A stretch of 64,000 nucleotides of DNA, from the NCBI RefSeq assembly GCF_004027225.2, contig NC_044288.2, forward strand, positions 4,060,719 to 4,124,718. The letters are read 5' to 3'. Positions 46,612 through 58,479 of the stretch are shown here, one piece after another; the stretch's first letter is position 1; each line of letters starts with the position of its first letter. Origin of the DNA: Strigops habroptila (taxonomy: Eukaryota; Chordata; Aves; Psittaciformes; Psittacidae). The translations under genes and the position numbers were made by a program. The notes beneath the pieces are model-generated. The model was given only the letters and a program-made list of their open reading frames with translations. It ran no database searches and was not told the DNA's origin.

Positions 46612-48369
46612 CTACATTTGAGAAATAAATCGGTAAAAACATTCCTTGTTAGTTGACTTGTTTCAAGAGCCCCTTTAGTTTCAAACCACAGCTGCATGAA
46701 GTTGGTTTTGAAACTGGTGAACATGCAAAAACCACCATGCAGCTCTCCAGAAAGAGTTAATGACACCACAGCTCTGTTAGTTACCAGCACATCTACAGCA
46801 ATTCCTATTTGCATTGGAAACCAGTGCTTCCCAAGAAGGGCTTCCCACTTGCATGACAGCTTTGCCAGGCAATGTTTTCCAATTTCATTTGCAGCTGGAT
46901 CTCCCAGTGGAATCCACACCAAAAGCAACATGCTCGAGTCAACACAGAGCTTCTCAAAACCAGAGCGTTATTTGTTACGCACAGGTTATTATGTTCACAG
47001 AGTCACTCAGAAAAGACTATGGACAAAATCAAGCCTAATGTCACAAATTCAGCTCTTTCTGGGCCATAAGGAGAGAGCCAAGTGTCTTAACACTTTAAGG
47101 GAAGTGTTTTAGGGAAGCTGGATTGCCAAATACTCTGCAGGCAAAAGCAGAGTAACATCGGTGGGTGTTAAAAGTGATGCAGCTACTTTGAGAAACGGGG
47201 TAAGTTTGGCACGTTCAAATCCACAATTTCCTCCCACATCTCCATTTCAAGAAAAAATAAACCCAGTGTTTGAGTATTTAGGGGAAAAACCCTCTAATAA
47301 GTGAGGTGGGATGAATAAAAGAAAATATACTTGCTCTGTTTCATACAGGGAGGTGAGCAGCAGCATAGGAATAGCACTGCAGGACGTGCCACGAGGCACA
47401 CTCGCAGTGCCAGCCTGGAGATCCCTTCAGCATTTCCATTGAAGAATCACTGGTCACACAGGCCATGCCATTTTTGGAAGCAACTGTCCTTTCTACACCT
47501 CCATCTCCTTAATTAATAGTGATTAATCACCTTAATCAACAGTGATTCCCCCTGGAGTACATGATGCAAGACCCACTGTGGGACGGGTTATAGCAAACTG
47601 TGGCTCCAGTAGTGCTAAATATGGGAATATTGTATCCCAAGGTGTCCACCTCTGCTGCAACCCTGGAAGGTCTCAGTCAATCAGATTAGTGGAATATCAA
47701 GGATACTGTAATAGGAACAATAATTTGGCATATTCTTTTGACTTTGGAGAACACCACACATGGATCAACCCCAGCAGAGGACTCGGACAGTTGTAGAAAG
47801 ATCAAATAGTGTTTAAATAAATGTACTTTAAACAATAAACCCCGCCAAGGCCTCAAGAGTGCCATTCACAAGGGAAGTTTTAGTTCAGTTTGCAGGAAAG
47901 AATTAACAGCTCTCCCAGAGAAAGCCTATCAATGTGAAAAACATTTGCACTCAGACACTGGGCTGCGACCAGATCCATATCAGCCATTTCACTGGAATTG
48001 CCTCCTGCTGTCATACCAGGAATCAGAGAGAACTTGGCGAGGGGTGAGCCCTAAACTCAAGTCCCAGGTACTTGCATGCAATTCTTGCCAGCTTTTTTTA
48101 AAGCCACTTGCATTTAGTTTGCCTGCAACCACCAAAACCCAGCTGCCCTGGACCTCCTCCTTCCTGGCACCCTTAGGGTCAGGGCTGGGATTTCTCTGGG
48201 ATCCAGATCCCTGTCCCTCATTCCCACTCAATGCCTGGGTGAGGGATAAACCCCTCACCAGTGGGGACGGGAAGGTGGGCAGAGCTGCTGCTCTGGGGTG
48301 GCTTCTAGAGCCAATGCTCCATCCCAGCGCTAGTGCAGCCTCTTCTAAGCAGGCTCTGGTGTGACCTAC

Positions 48370-48581
48370 CTTTGATGCATCAGCTGGCTCTGGCTTGGCT
48401 TTCTCTGCTGGGATTTCTTCACGTCTCACATCAGGTTTTGCTGTTTCTTTCTCTACTTTATAGGCAGCAGCCACGTCCTTCACGTCGGGCTTCGCTGGGA
48501 CTGGCTCTGCAGCGTGGCTCTGAGCGATGGCCGGGGCAGAGGTGGGACGGGGACTCCTCTCAGGGGTTATCACAGCTGCTG
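48370..48581 (-). CDS. EPB41: Protein 4.1R exon 13
   Basis: 212 nt, phase 1 to 0; acceptor CGTCCTCAG, donor AAG|GTAGGTC. It contains ERSPRPTSAPAIAQ, matching human DRSPRPTSAPAITQ, then a Lys/Glu/Pro-rich stretch less like human. It encodes most of the poorly conserved 16 kDa region. The phase 1 start accepts exon 12 directly or any of the three phase 1-1 cassettes upstream. Confidence 0.95.
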
Positions 48582-49516
48582 CTGAGGACGTGGAGAGACA
48601 GACAGGGATGAAGTTCAGACCAGGAAACGATTCCAACATGAAGGCAAAGTCTTTCCAAATTACAGTGCTGATGTTTAAAAAGAAAGGGAGGAGGAGGAGG
48701 AAGAAGGAAAAAGAAATCAAGATGTTGAGCAAAGCAGCTTGTGCATTTAGTATGGCAAAAGTTGAGATCATTTTCCTTATGGTTTAAATCAAATCAAATC
48801 CCACAGCAGATGGTTTCCAAAAAGCAAGCTTGCACTCTGCAGAGAAGCCACACCAGAAAGGTGAATCTATTTGTGACACTGTGCCATCGGTTTCTGGGTC
48901 CTTCACACACCACTGACACAGAAATCCACCCCAGTGCAACCATGAAAATGGAACCACTTCGAGCTGTGGTGAGTTCTTGACTCATTGGCATCTCCTCGAG
49001 CAGGAAGGGATGGTTTCTGGAAGGGCAACACAGGCTTTCCCCCATCTTCCCAATCTTTTCAGCAATTCAAAGGGAAAAAACAATCAAGGATTGCTCTGTA
49101 AAACTTCACAGCAGCTTCCAGGTGGGTTTCAAAGCAGGCTGGGGCTGCGTGTCCGAGATGGATATCTCCTGCTGCAGCCCAGAGCGAGAAGATATCCATC
49201 ATCTCCAGATCAGTGACAGTGCAGAAATGGAGAGCATGCTGCCAAAACTCATCTTCCCACAGGATGAGAGTCTTCAATACAAGCACTTGGTACACACAAA
49301 ATCAACTGCCTTCTCCTTTCCTTCCATTCCTGATTTCCCAGTTAGTTCCCAACCCCTGAAAAGTCCAACACCTCCAAAATACTCAAGCCTGTGTGACCAA
49401 GCAAGCCCCAACTACTTCACTGTGCATACCTATAGATACAATAAGCCTATTTAGTTCTCCTGATTTTGGTTTTCATGGCCATTCCACTAAAAATACACCT
49501 TAGTCACCTGCATTCA

Positions 49517-49552
49517 TTTCATAGAACCACGGAGTGGTTTGGGTTGGGAAAA
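49517..49552 (-). mobile_element. CR1 LINE 3' remnant
   Basis: About 35 bases, TCATAGAACCACGGAGTGG then TTTGGGTTGGGAAAAAA, look like the very end of a reverse CR1 copy. Too short to be certain. Confidence 0.55.
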
Positions 49553-49791
49553 AAAACCCCAAACCACTGCTGCCATCTCCGTTTTCTCCCCTGCTTTTCA
49601 GCACAGCAGCTCATTTCTGTGAGCCAGACACTGTGTTATCCTTTCAGAAGCACAACTGGTGCTGTGTCCTGGTGTATTTATGCCATGGAAGCGGTGACAG
49701 CCGCTGGGGAGGTTGTATGGAGGGTCGCTGAGGCGGCAGGGACAGTTGGGACAACGAGGATGCTGGGTGTGCAAAGCCATCACGGTGGTAC

Positions 49792-49893
49792 CTGACTCCT
49801 TTGGGACCAGCTCTAGTTCTCTCATCACCAGCATTTTTTCTTCTTCCTCCTCTTCAATTGGGCTTATCTCAACATTGCCAAGAGCACGCTTGG
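49792..49893 (-). CDS. EPB41: Candidate Glu-rich cassette exon C of EPB41
   Basis: 102 nt, phase 1-1, open throughout; acceptor AACTCTTTTAG, donor TCAG|GTACCACC. After the split Ala codon it reads KRALGNVEISPIEEEEEEK and ends VPKES. It shares an AK[RH] opening and a central [IP]-x-E-E-E block with two exons at 50.9 and 52.6 kb, so the three look like tandem duplicates. It fits between exons 12 and 13 without frameshift. No similar exon is known to me in mammalian 4.1R. Confidence 0.7.
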
Positions 49894-50929
49894 CTAAAAG
49901 AGTTATGGATGTGTTAGAAAGCCACCTCAAAGGTGAAGCAGCAAAGGCAATGCTGCCACCAGTAAATCCACACAGCCACCTCTCCTGCTTCTCTCACAGT
50001 GCTCGGAAGCATGAAGACACACAGGAAAGACACCCACAGGTACCAAGCTTTTCATTTGCCATCCGGTGATGAGTTCTGTGCTGTCCACAACTGTGTTACT
50101 GTAGTTACATTTTGGCTATTTTGACACATAACAATTCAAACATACTGCTCCAAAACACGAGATATAAAATATCAACCATCATCATCCTGGCCAAGAAAAT
50201 GGTCCCTACTGGGAACAAAAGTGTCAAGAGGAGGAAGAAGAGCTGGAGGTGAACGCGAGGCAGGGGCAGCTGCAGTAGGAGAAGCCTGGATGTGCTCAGG
50301 TCTGACACTGGCTGATGCCTGCTCTGCTGCAGCCCGTCCCATGGAATAGCCTCCAGGCGAAGCACAGGGGCTGGGTTTGTGGTTTTCATAATCAAATGAA
50401 GAGGTAAAGTTCCCAGTTAGTCCCTCCATGGCTTCAGTCTCCTCTTCCTACAATGACTAATCAACTCTGTTTAATTACGATGAGGGTGGATCTGTCTGCA
50501 GCAGTAAAGCTGCTCTGAAACCCCATCCTGAGCAGGGAAGAAGCAGGTTCCCTAGCAAAGAAATAAAGCAGAGTGTAGGTGACATCCAGCATCCTGGAGC
50601 ACACAACCTGATGTTCAGGCACTTCACGTTCCTATAGCTCAGAGGAATGAACCTTCCCAGAAGGGACAGTAACAGAGGAATGTTAAGAAGCCACTGCACA
50701 CTCAACTCAGCACACAGGCACACAGCCAAGCCAGGGCACAGCACCTCGGGCACACCCCGATAAAGCAGCACTCATGTATTACAGCACACTTGCAAAGCTG
50801 GGTGTGATTTTAATGGCAATGAACACCACCACAAACAAGGTAACCTCCATCCTACAGCACTGCATCACATCAACCCAGCAGGTCACAGCACGGGCAGCAC
50901 CGTGCTGCTGAATGCCACTGCGGCTGTAC

Positions 50930-51058
50930 CTGACCACGTCCGCAACGGCTCTGGTGACTTTGGCTTGGCCACAGGAACCTTAACCACCTCTACCTTGTCC
51001 TCCTTCTCCTCTTCCTCTGCAATGGGTTTCATTTGGAAAGTTTCAAGCACATGTTTGG
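50930..51058 (-). CDS. EPB41: Candidate Glu-rich cassette exon B of EPB41
   Basis: 129 nt, phase 1-1, open throughout; acceptor CCTCTTTCTAG, donor TCAG|GTACAGCC. It begins KHVLETFQMKPIAEEEEKED, then VEVVKVPVAKPKSPEPL. It shares the AK[RH] opening and acidic core with the exons at 49.8 and 52.6 kb, and the Val/Pro/Lys second half with the latter. Confidence 0.72.
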
Positions 51059-51435
51059 CTAGAAAGAGGTTTGCATGTGTTAGCGGAGCAGTTGGAGAAC
51101 TGCACAGGCACACGACAGGCACCACCAACAGCGGAAAGAGCAAGAGGAGATCCTGCTCCAAGGCAGCAGCAGAGAACAGCAAAGAGGTTTCTTAACCAGG
51201 CAACTCAGTAGTTATTTTCCACCACACAATTGCTATCAATCCTTCTAGTGCTGGCAGACACAGGCCCAAGATCTTGGATGAGAGGGGAAAAGAACAACAC
51301 TTTGTTGTAAGCTTTGCAGGCTTCCTGCCCAGGCAGAGGTATGTGGGGACACGCAATGGCTCTTGAGTGTTGTGCTAGGATGGGCTCTGCCTGCAGAGTG
51401 CTGCAGTGGGGAGATGCAGGTGCTGGTTGGTGACA

Positions 51436-51926
51436 GAGAATCATAAAATCCCAGACTGGTTTGTGTGGAAGGGACCTTAAAGCTCCTCCAGTCCCAACCC
51501 CCTGCCACGGGCAGGGACACCTTCCACTAGAGCAGGTTGCTCCAAGCCCCTGTGTCCAGCCTGGCCTTGAACACTGCCAGGGATGGGGCAGCCACAGCTT
51601 CTCTGGGCACCCTGTGCCAGCGCCTCAGCACCCTCACAGGGAAGAGCTTCTGCCTCAGAGCTCATCTCAATCTCCCCTCTGGCAGGTTAAAGCCATTCCC
51701 CTTGGCCTGTCCCTACAGGCCCTTGGCCAAAGCCCCTCTCCAGGTTTCCTGGAGCCCCTTTAGGCACTGGAGCTGCTCTAAGGTCTCCCCTTCAGGAGCC
51801 TTCTCTTCTCCAGGCTGCCCCAGCCCAGCTCTTTCAGCCTGGCTCCAGAGAAGAGCTGCTCCAGCCCTCGCAGCAGCTCCGAGGCCTCCTCTGGCCTCAC
51901 TCTAACACACCCAGGCTCCTCTAGAT
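51436..51926 (-). mobile_element. CR1 LINE 3' fragment
   Basis: Reverse copy of about 490 bases from AATCATAAAATCCCAGACTGG through CACCTTCCACTAGAGCAGG to GAGGCCTCCTCTGGCCTCAC. One of the longest and least diverged copies here. It sits between cassettes A and B. Confidence 0.93.
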
Positions 51927-52638
51927 AAAAACCTATACAAAAACTAGCAGCTTTAACTAAATGTACTTGAGTGATCAACTTCAAATCTAAACATTAGGAA
52001 CACAGAGCCATCTTCCCATGTGCAGAATTATCTCCAGCCCTCATGCACCACAGGCTTTTGCTATTTAAGTGATGAAGACTGCGAGTATTTGACAACACCG
52101 CTGCTGTGATACACTTATTAGTAGTCAAATATGCTGTTGTACCTACATGCCTCTTCAGAGCATTAATATTTATCAACAGTACTTATCTTAAGAGAAATAT
52201 AAGCTCCAGGTAGCAAAATGGGTGGCATTTCTCAAACCCCAAAGAAAACCCATTAAAAAATGGCAAGCTGGTCCCGGGATGAAGGATTTCAGAAGCTTTA
52301 CAAGAAGTTTCAAGATCAAACTTTCAAGTTTTCTAATCCACATTTACAAAACCACCCAAATTTAACAAGGAGACAGTCCTCAAGTGCCAGCACGTCCTCA
52401 ACTTTTCCCCACCTCCCCATAGAATTATAGTCTAATGAGGTGCAAGGCAGAGATTTCATGAGTCTCCAGAGCCGGGGCTCTGCTGGGCTGTCTGTCCTCT
52501 GACTGCAAAACTCTTCTTGCAAAGGAATGGAAAAAGAAAGCCACCAGGTTTGGTGAAACTTTGAGTTGTCAGGAACAAGCATGTAAAGGATAGGAAAGGT
52601 GCTGCAGAGAGTTGTAGCCACCACCACCACAGCTATAC

Positions 52639-52755
52639 CTGGCTTCTCTCGGATCTGATCCACAGGTTTTGGTTCAGGAACCTCAACCACCACCACCTCC
52701 TCCTGCTTCTCTTCCTCTATGGCTCTGAACTCAACTTTTTGAGTCGCACGTTTAG
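52639..52755 (-). CDS. EPB41: Candidate Glu-rich cassette exon A of EPB41
   Basis: 117 nt, phase 1-1, open throughout; acceptor ATTTCTTCAG, donor CCAG|GTATAGCT. It begins KRATQKVEFRAIEEEKQEE, then VVVVEVPEPKPVDQ. It is the first of three related exons downstream of exon 12. Together they would add 116 residues, mostly acidic, before exon 13. Confidence 0.72.
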
Positions 52756-53804
52756 CTGAAGAAATGGGGCACATGTTAAGGACTGCCCACACAGCAGATG
52801 CAAACAGGCTGCAGACTTCAACGGGGACACAAGCGTGACATTCACAGGCTGCTATTTGCCAAGCTCTGACATTCGGGGGGGGGACTGCTGCATGGATTCC
52901 TCTATGCATCTGGGGTTGTAAAGGTCTACAGGGCATGGCCAAGGGGCAACCAACACTGCTGGTCCTTTTGCCTCCGTGCACCATGCTTGGGTAACCTCAC
53001 ACCCCCAGACTGCAACAAGCTGGCATCTTGCTTTGCTGAGGTACGGAGCTCAAACCAAGCAGCCCTCCCCTCCCGGCCCCAAGGCATGAAGCCCAGGCTT
53101 GGGTGTCACTGAGCCCTGTAAACCCATGTCAGGAGCAGGGGCAGCCTGGCTGGTGCTGGCCACAGCGTGCTGGGGCAGCCCTGCTCCCTCCCAGGCTGCA
53201 GCACGACCTCAGGGCTCAAAGCAATGCTGTTCCTGCTCTGGCAGGTGCCCTTGGGGCAAAGGGATGCTCCCCTTTTCCTGGATCCTAATTTTACAAGCAC
53301 CCCATGATCCAGATCAAGGGGAGCAAACTTAGGAACTCCCCTTCTGTGCCTCACCTCCACTGGCCTGTTGCTATCTGGCTATTTTAAAAACATCAGGGAT
53401 GAGCCCACCTTACTGATAGGCCACAAGCTTCAACATGGGCATCGTTTAACAGTGAAAAAGTTTCAAACAGTTGTGGCAAGAAAAACTGTGTAATTTGAGC
53501 AGCTGAACAAATCCTAGAACAGCTCAATTCCTGATTTGCTAAAAGGAAAACGCATTGAGATGGAATGAGGAAATATCTTTACAAGCAGAACTTTGCCATG
53601 AGCCTTCAGCACCCACCTACATCCTTTTTGTCAGCCAGTTCTCACTGGTACTACTATCAGTTTGCGTTTTACACCCAGGTCTTGTAGTAAAGCGAGAAGT
53701 TACGCTTTGGGTTTTCTTTAAAGCGGGGAATTTGGGTGGTATTTCAGGAGTGTTTCAGCACCCTACTGAATCCAGGCATGGAGGGGGAAGAGCAGCACAC
53801 TCAC

Positions 53805-53977
53805 CTCCATCCAGGCTCCTGGACGCTCGCTTACTTGCCGTGCGCTCGAACTGGGGCGCGGGGCGGTCGATGAGGGCACTCGCCTGCCTCGTCTGCGCCT
53901 GCGTCCGCCCGCTGTAGCGGAACTTGGAGCCCAGCGCCAGGAACCTGCTCTTTGGGATGGCCTCGGTGGAAGTCAGC
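53805..53977 (-). CDS. EPB41: Protein 4.1R exon 12, FERM-adjacent region
   Basis: 173 nt, phase 2 to 1; acceptor TTGGGTTTCAG, donor GGAG|GTGAGTG. It begins [20 protein letters not shown] and covers the FERM-adjacent (FA) region, where phosphorylation tunes FERM binding. The Ser in TRQASALID (PKC site in human) and that in KRASRSLDG (PKA site) are both kept. Confidence 0.97.
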
Positions 53978-54143
53978 CTGAAACCCAAGCACACGGGTTA
54001 GAAACCAAACCTGCAGGTGCAGGAAGCAGCAGGTGAAGAGAAGTTCAAATACAAATTAGTTTCCTGCATACACCTGACTAACAAAACAACGAGCGGTGGC
54101 AATAACCCCGCATCTACATAAGATGGAAGACCTTTGCCTTATC

Positions 54144-54534
54144 ACAGATTCATAGAATGGCTTGGGCTGGAAGGGACCTTAAGAACATCCAGTTCTAGCC
54201 CTTGCCACGGGCAGGGACACCTTCCACTTGAGCAGGTTGCTCCAAGCCCTTGTGTCCAACCTGGCCTTGAACACTGCCAGGGATGGGGCAGCCACAGCTT
54301 CTCTGGGCACCCTGTGCCAGCGCCTCAGCACCCTCACAGGGAAGAGCTTCTGCCTCAGAGCTCATCTCAATCTCCCCTCTGGCAGGTTAAAGCCATTCCC
54401 CTTGTGCTGTCCCTCCAGGCCCTTGTCCAAAGCCCCTCTCCAGGTTTCTTGTAACCCCTTTAGGTACTGGGAGCTGCTCTAAGATCTCCCTGGAGCCACC
54501 TCTTCTCCAGGCAGCCCAGGACACAGTTATTCTT
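54144..54534 (-). mobile_element. CR1 LINE 3' fragment
   Basis: Reverse copy starting CAGATTCATAGAATGGCTTG and running to TTCTCCAGGCAGCCCAGGAC. Nearly identical in the central 250 bases to copies at 34.2 and 51.6 kb. Confidence 0.93.
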
Positions 54535-54687
54535 ACACATTTTATGAAGTGGAAGCTGCCTAGAAATCCATTGCAATGTATGTATTTAATGTCTCTGCAA
54601 GCACTGAACTCTGAAGGAATGCTCATTTTCAGTAGCTAATCTAAAGCATTAGCTGGTGAAGGTGAACCCACCACTCCGAAAACCCAC

Positions 54688-54785
54688 CTGAAAAACGTGT
54701 GATGTTCAACACAGACTTTCCACAGCTTCTTCGCTGCCCGGTAACTTGGGAGCTTGAACCCGATTGTACTTTCATACTGTTCTTG
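54688..54785 (-). CDS. EPB41: Protein 4.1R exon 11, end of FERM F3 lobe
   Basis: 98 nt, phase 0 to 2; acceptor ATTTTCTGCAG, donor CAG|GTGGGTT. It begins [20 protein letters not shown] and ends CVEHHTFF, virtually identical to human. This is the last strand and helix of the F3 lobe. Exon 11 in human contributes a calmodulin-binding segment. Confidence 0.97.
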
Positions 54786-55670
54786 CTGCAGAAAATATCA
54801 ATATTAGCACGAAATAAACATGGCAGGAGTCCAGTCCCCAGCCCATCACACCATTGTGCTGCAGCACAAACTGCTGGTCTAGCCCAAGAGCAGCTGAACT
54901 CACTCCACAACGTGCGGGAGGAGCTCAGGTGTGACAGAAGAGCACAAGCTTGGCCTCAAGCCTCAGCATCTCTCCTGATGCACAGGGATTTGCAGAGCCA
55001 TGTGCTGTGGGTTTTGCAGTCATTTAGACTCATTTAACCCCTGTTACACTGCCCAGCTGCAGGATGGGGTTGAACAATGACCTCCCTGCAAGGCTGGGTC
55101 ATGGCAGCTGAAGCAGGAGGAGGAAGAAGAGAAGGAAAGAGGCAGAAATCCCATTGCAGCCTCTTTCTCCACCGTGTTTCCAGCGACCAGGCTGTTCCAA
55201 TGATCTCCTCATTGATAAGAGGCAGCACCAGGGCAGCCTCCCCCTGCCTGCTGCAGGCTAAGTGCAAAGTATGGCTCTGTATTTGTAATTATCCTTTTAG
55301 TTTTAAACGAAATGAGACAAAGAGCCTCTGTCTCGCCCCGTTTCCAAGGAAGGAGTTAGTCCTCTCCCGATCTCAACTATGAACTTCCCACCGCTTTCCT
55401 CGGGATGCTGGGAATACCACGCGGGGCCAGGAGGTGGTGCTGGATGACACGTTGTTTAAACTGTCGCCCGCTGGCTTAGAGCTTCAGCGAGGTCAGTGGG
55501 TTCTACCCGAACTTAACACCGAGCCAAGATCAGAAACCCGATAGAGCCCGAAAATGCGCATTCAGAGGAAGGCTCCCTCCCTCCCCCGCGGTGGTTCAGT
55601 GCAGCACACACGCTGGGGGTAACCACAAGGCATTTAAAGAAGACCCGAGCACCAGGAAGTGAGAACTTGC

Positions 55671-55823
55671 CTCCCCTGGGCGAATCTTGATGAAGAAGCT
55701 GCTGCGCTTGTAGGAAATCTTCAGGACTTTGGGCCACGGGAAGCGGTTGATTCTCAGTTTGTCTTTGTAAACAAGAAGGCCACTGGAACAGACTCCCAGA
55801 GTGATGTCCACTCCTTCCAAGTC
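55671..55823 (-). CDS. EPB41: Protein 4.1R exon 10, FERM F3 lobe
   Basis: 153 nt, 51 codons, phase 0-0; acceptor CTGCTTCCCCAG. It begins [20 protein letters not shown] and contains [17 protein letters not shown], hallmark F3 (PTB-like) sequence of 4.1 proteins. In human this exon carries p55/MPP1 binding. The donor is GAG|GCAAGTTC, a GC rather than GT site; using the nearby GT would break the frame into exon 11. Confidence 0.97.
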
Positions 55824-56338
55824 CTGGGGAAGCAGATGAAGTTTAAGCGGTGTCAGGGTTACAAGTTTCAGGCCAATATCTGCCTTTAAGTGACCCCTTT
55901 GGTCTTCTGAATCCACTTCCCACCACCCCGACCTCAGCTTCCAGCTCCCTTGCTCTTCCTTCACATTTCTCCTTCCAACCTCCTCCCTTCTGCTCTCTCC
56001 TGATGCTGTTTGCTCAAAGGGTTCATCTTGAACCTGTCCTGCATTTCCCTGAGCACAGTGGCTCACGTTGCAGAGCCAGAGCTGTATATTCTAAGGTCCT
56101 CAGAGCAAGGACCTGTCTACACCAGGAGCTTTGTAAAGCTTCCTGTAATAGCTAAGTAATAAGCAATCAGGAAGCATCACTTCAAGAGGGCTTGAGGCAC
56201 TTGTGTTGTGTGTCAGTGTTTCCCTACTTCCTCTGGCTTTCAAAAGGAGCCTCCTGAAACAGGCAAACTTGCTCCTGCAAGGGGAGGATAAGTCTAGTTA
56301 CAGACTCCACAGGCAGGTGCACACATGCTCATTCTCAC

Positions 56339-56426
56339 CTTGGCTTGGTGAAGGTCGACTCCGTACATAGACAGCTTTTTTGCATTCTCAAGGAACTCCA
56401 GGTCTGCTTGGGCTGGAGTCATGGAT
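56339..56426 (-). CDS. EPB41: Protein 4.1R exon 9, FERM F2/F3 junction
   Basis: 88 nt, phase 2 to 0; acceptor CTTTCCCCAG, donor AAG|GTGAGAA. It reads [20 protein letters not shown] and ends GVDLHQAK, almost identical to human. Exon 9 supplies part of the calmodulin-binding region in human 4.1R. Confidence 0.97.
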
Positions 56427-58479
56427 CTGGGGAAAGAATGAAAGAAAGGGCTTGGTACTCCCCTACCTGTGGCTTTTAGCAGGGGACAGATCAGACTTCA
56501 TAAAACCATCCATTCGTTGCATCTTCTTTTGCTGTCAATACAAACTTGGGCCCAGCTGTAGATGTATAAATATAGGGATTTATGTCTAGATTTAGGCCAG
56601 GTTGGACACAGGGGCTTGGAGCAACCTGCTCTAGTGGAAGGTGTCCCTGCCCGTGGCAGGGGGTTGGAACTGGAGGAGCTTTAAGGTCCCTTCAACACAA
56701 ACCAGGCTGGGATTCTGTGATGAATTATTGAACTACTGTGAGTGCACAAATTTCTGCTTTGAGCCACCCTCTTAAACCAGATGCACTTTATTCCTGTGGG
56801 GCTGCACAGACACTGGACAAGAAAGGGAGGAAGTGCAGTAAGGGGCACAAAACTTGATCCAGTGGAAGAAAAGACCGCAGGCAAAGGGTGATGGGTACGA
56901 TGGGTACCATCCTCCCAGCCCTCCTGCATCCAGAGCTCCCAAACCCAGCTATTGTTCTCCAAACCCACGGCCAGGACAGCTGAGACCCCTCGGCAGCGAT
57001 TCCTATGGGGCAGAGCAGATGAATGAGCAGTTTCTGGGAGCAGATGGTGCCCTGTCGCCAGGAAAAGCAACACAACTTCACTTAACAGCAGCATCCTGCT
57101 AATGGAGGATTAGCAATGTTCTTGAAGTGCCCTTGTCAATAAGTTTCTGGGGTGCAAGGTACATCCAGCAGCAAAGCTGGGAGAGAATTCAGCTGCATCC
57201 ACTTCATTTTGTTCCCTGCTTTGATGTCTCCCTTACTGAGCACTCACATACATCTTGTGTGTGACATAAAGAGAGGTTTTAGTGCTGGGAGACAGGGCAG
57301 ACAAAGACAAATGTGAGGACAATCCTCTAGGAAAGACGTGGAGCAGTTGCCTGACACGTGCCTTGTGCTTTGCAGATAAAGCAGCAAGAGATGGAGCATG
57401 CTTTAGCAGAGTTTCCCCACTGAAAACCCTCTGACAGTTTAATGTCTATAGAAAACAGACCAGAAATTACACAGGGTACATGTTGCTTCCCCCTACACAC
57501 TCTAGCAGATTAAATATAACTCCATCCTATACCTTCAAGTATCCTCCTAATGAAGCCATGAATAATTCAGCAATGAGATCTGCCACTTCTAGCACAGCTA
57601 ATGGCCTTTGACTCCAAGTCATGAAGCTTGTCAGCAGCCCAGGACTTATTTTCCCTCATTTCCTCTCCTCTCAGTGCAAATGGAGGGGAATCAATTGAAA
57701 GTATTGATCTGTGGGGTTGAGCAAGGTGTTAATTGTAGCTTTGGTCACAGCTGGAGGCACACGTCCACCCTTCCCTACAGCACCTGGGTTATTAGTTCCC
57801 ATCTGCCTGTGAGCAGGTCTCATCTTTGCTCTGTTCTTGTTACTAGTGCATCAACCAGCAGCTTTTCACAGGTCAAGAGGCTGCTGGTCGAAGGCCTCGA
57901 TATCACCAAGTGGTTTTATGGGCTTTTTTTCCCCCCTAAAACCCAAATGTGTCTCTGGGAGGGTGCAGAAGCTGCTGCCCGGCGACTCTGCACAGCAGCC
58001 CTGTGCGCTTCTGCAACCCAAGCACTTGAGAGCATCTATGAAAATCAGCTCAAAATAAGATGAGGAAGAGGTTTGGTTATTGTCACCTTTTAATCTGGTA
58101 TCAGGGGGACTCCCAGGAGACCTTCAACCCTCCCTGAACACGACACATCTGCCCGGGTCATGGCCATGAAGGCAAACACTCTGAGGACAAGCTTAACCAC
58201 AGGTTTCTGCCTCCTGCATCACCTGGAATACTTCCATATTACAGAAGTTTTACTCATTAAATGTGGCAGCAGAAAACCTCAAACACGCTGTAGGCTACAG
58301 AGTAGACACACAAAGAGATGAGGTCTGCTCCAACCAAACTGCAACCCCAAAACCTACAAAAATCCCAAAGCACATATTAAAAATAAAAGACAAAGGGAAG
58401 GTAAAACCAACCAAACTGTATTTTCACATGAAATAAAACCATCTTTCATGGCTTACACTGTTGAAGAAGAGCACCTTAC
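56427..58479 (-). other. EPB41: EPB41 intron between exons 8 and 9
   Basis: About 2 kb with one CR1 stub at its left end. No further exon, RNA gene or repeat recognised. Confidence 0.5.
56592..56727 (+). mobile_element. CR1 LINE 3' stub
   Basis: Sense copy from GGCCAGGTTGGACACAGGGG to GGTCCCTTCAACACAAACCA, ending GATTCTGTGATGAATT. Confidence 0.92.

Larger units (their letters stand above)
45456..48369 (-). other. EPB41: EPB41 introns around exons 14 and 15
   Basis: AT-rich intron sequence with one CR1 stub at about 46.1 kb. Nothing else recognised. Confidence 0.5.
48582..53804 (-). other. EPB41: EPB41 intron 12 region holding the tandem cassette exons
   Basis: Besides cassettes A-C and two CR1 copies, this 5.2 kb has an 86-codon frame at 50172-50429 whose only good acceptor (CATTGTAG) would need phase 0, which no neighbouring exon offers. 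A C/G run (GGGGGGGG near 52876) is also present. Confidence 0.5.
53978..56338 (-). other. EPB41: EPB41 introns between exons 9 and 12
   Basis: Contains one CR1 copy (54.1-54.5 kb); otherwise unremarkable apart from the GC donor at 55670. Nothing else recognised. Confidence 0.55.

Noticed and set aside
50172-50429. An 86-codon - strand frame (MEGLTGNFTSSFDYENH...) in EPB41 intron 12, ending DDDG and a stop
   Set aside because: It reads rather protein-like, but its best acceptor needs phase 0 whereas exon 12 and the cassettes all end in phase 1. Its second half is itself an acceptor-like pyrimidine tract.
51477-51665. Recurring small proteins such as those starting MSSEAEALPCEGAEAL, found at several positions
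   Set aside because: They are frames within CR1 copies, and repeat because the transposon does.
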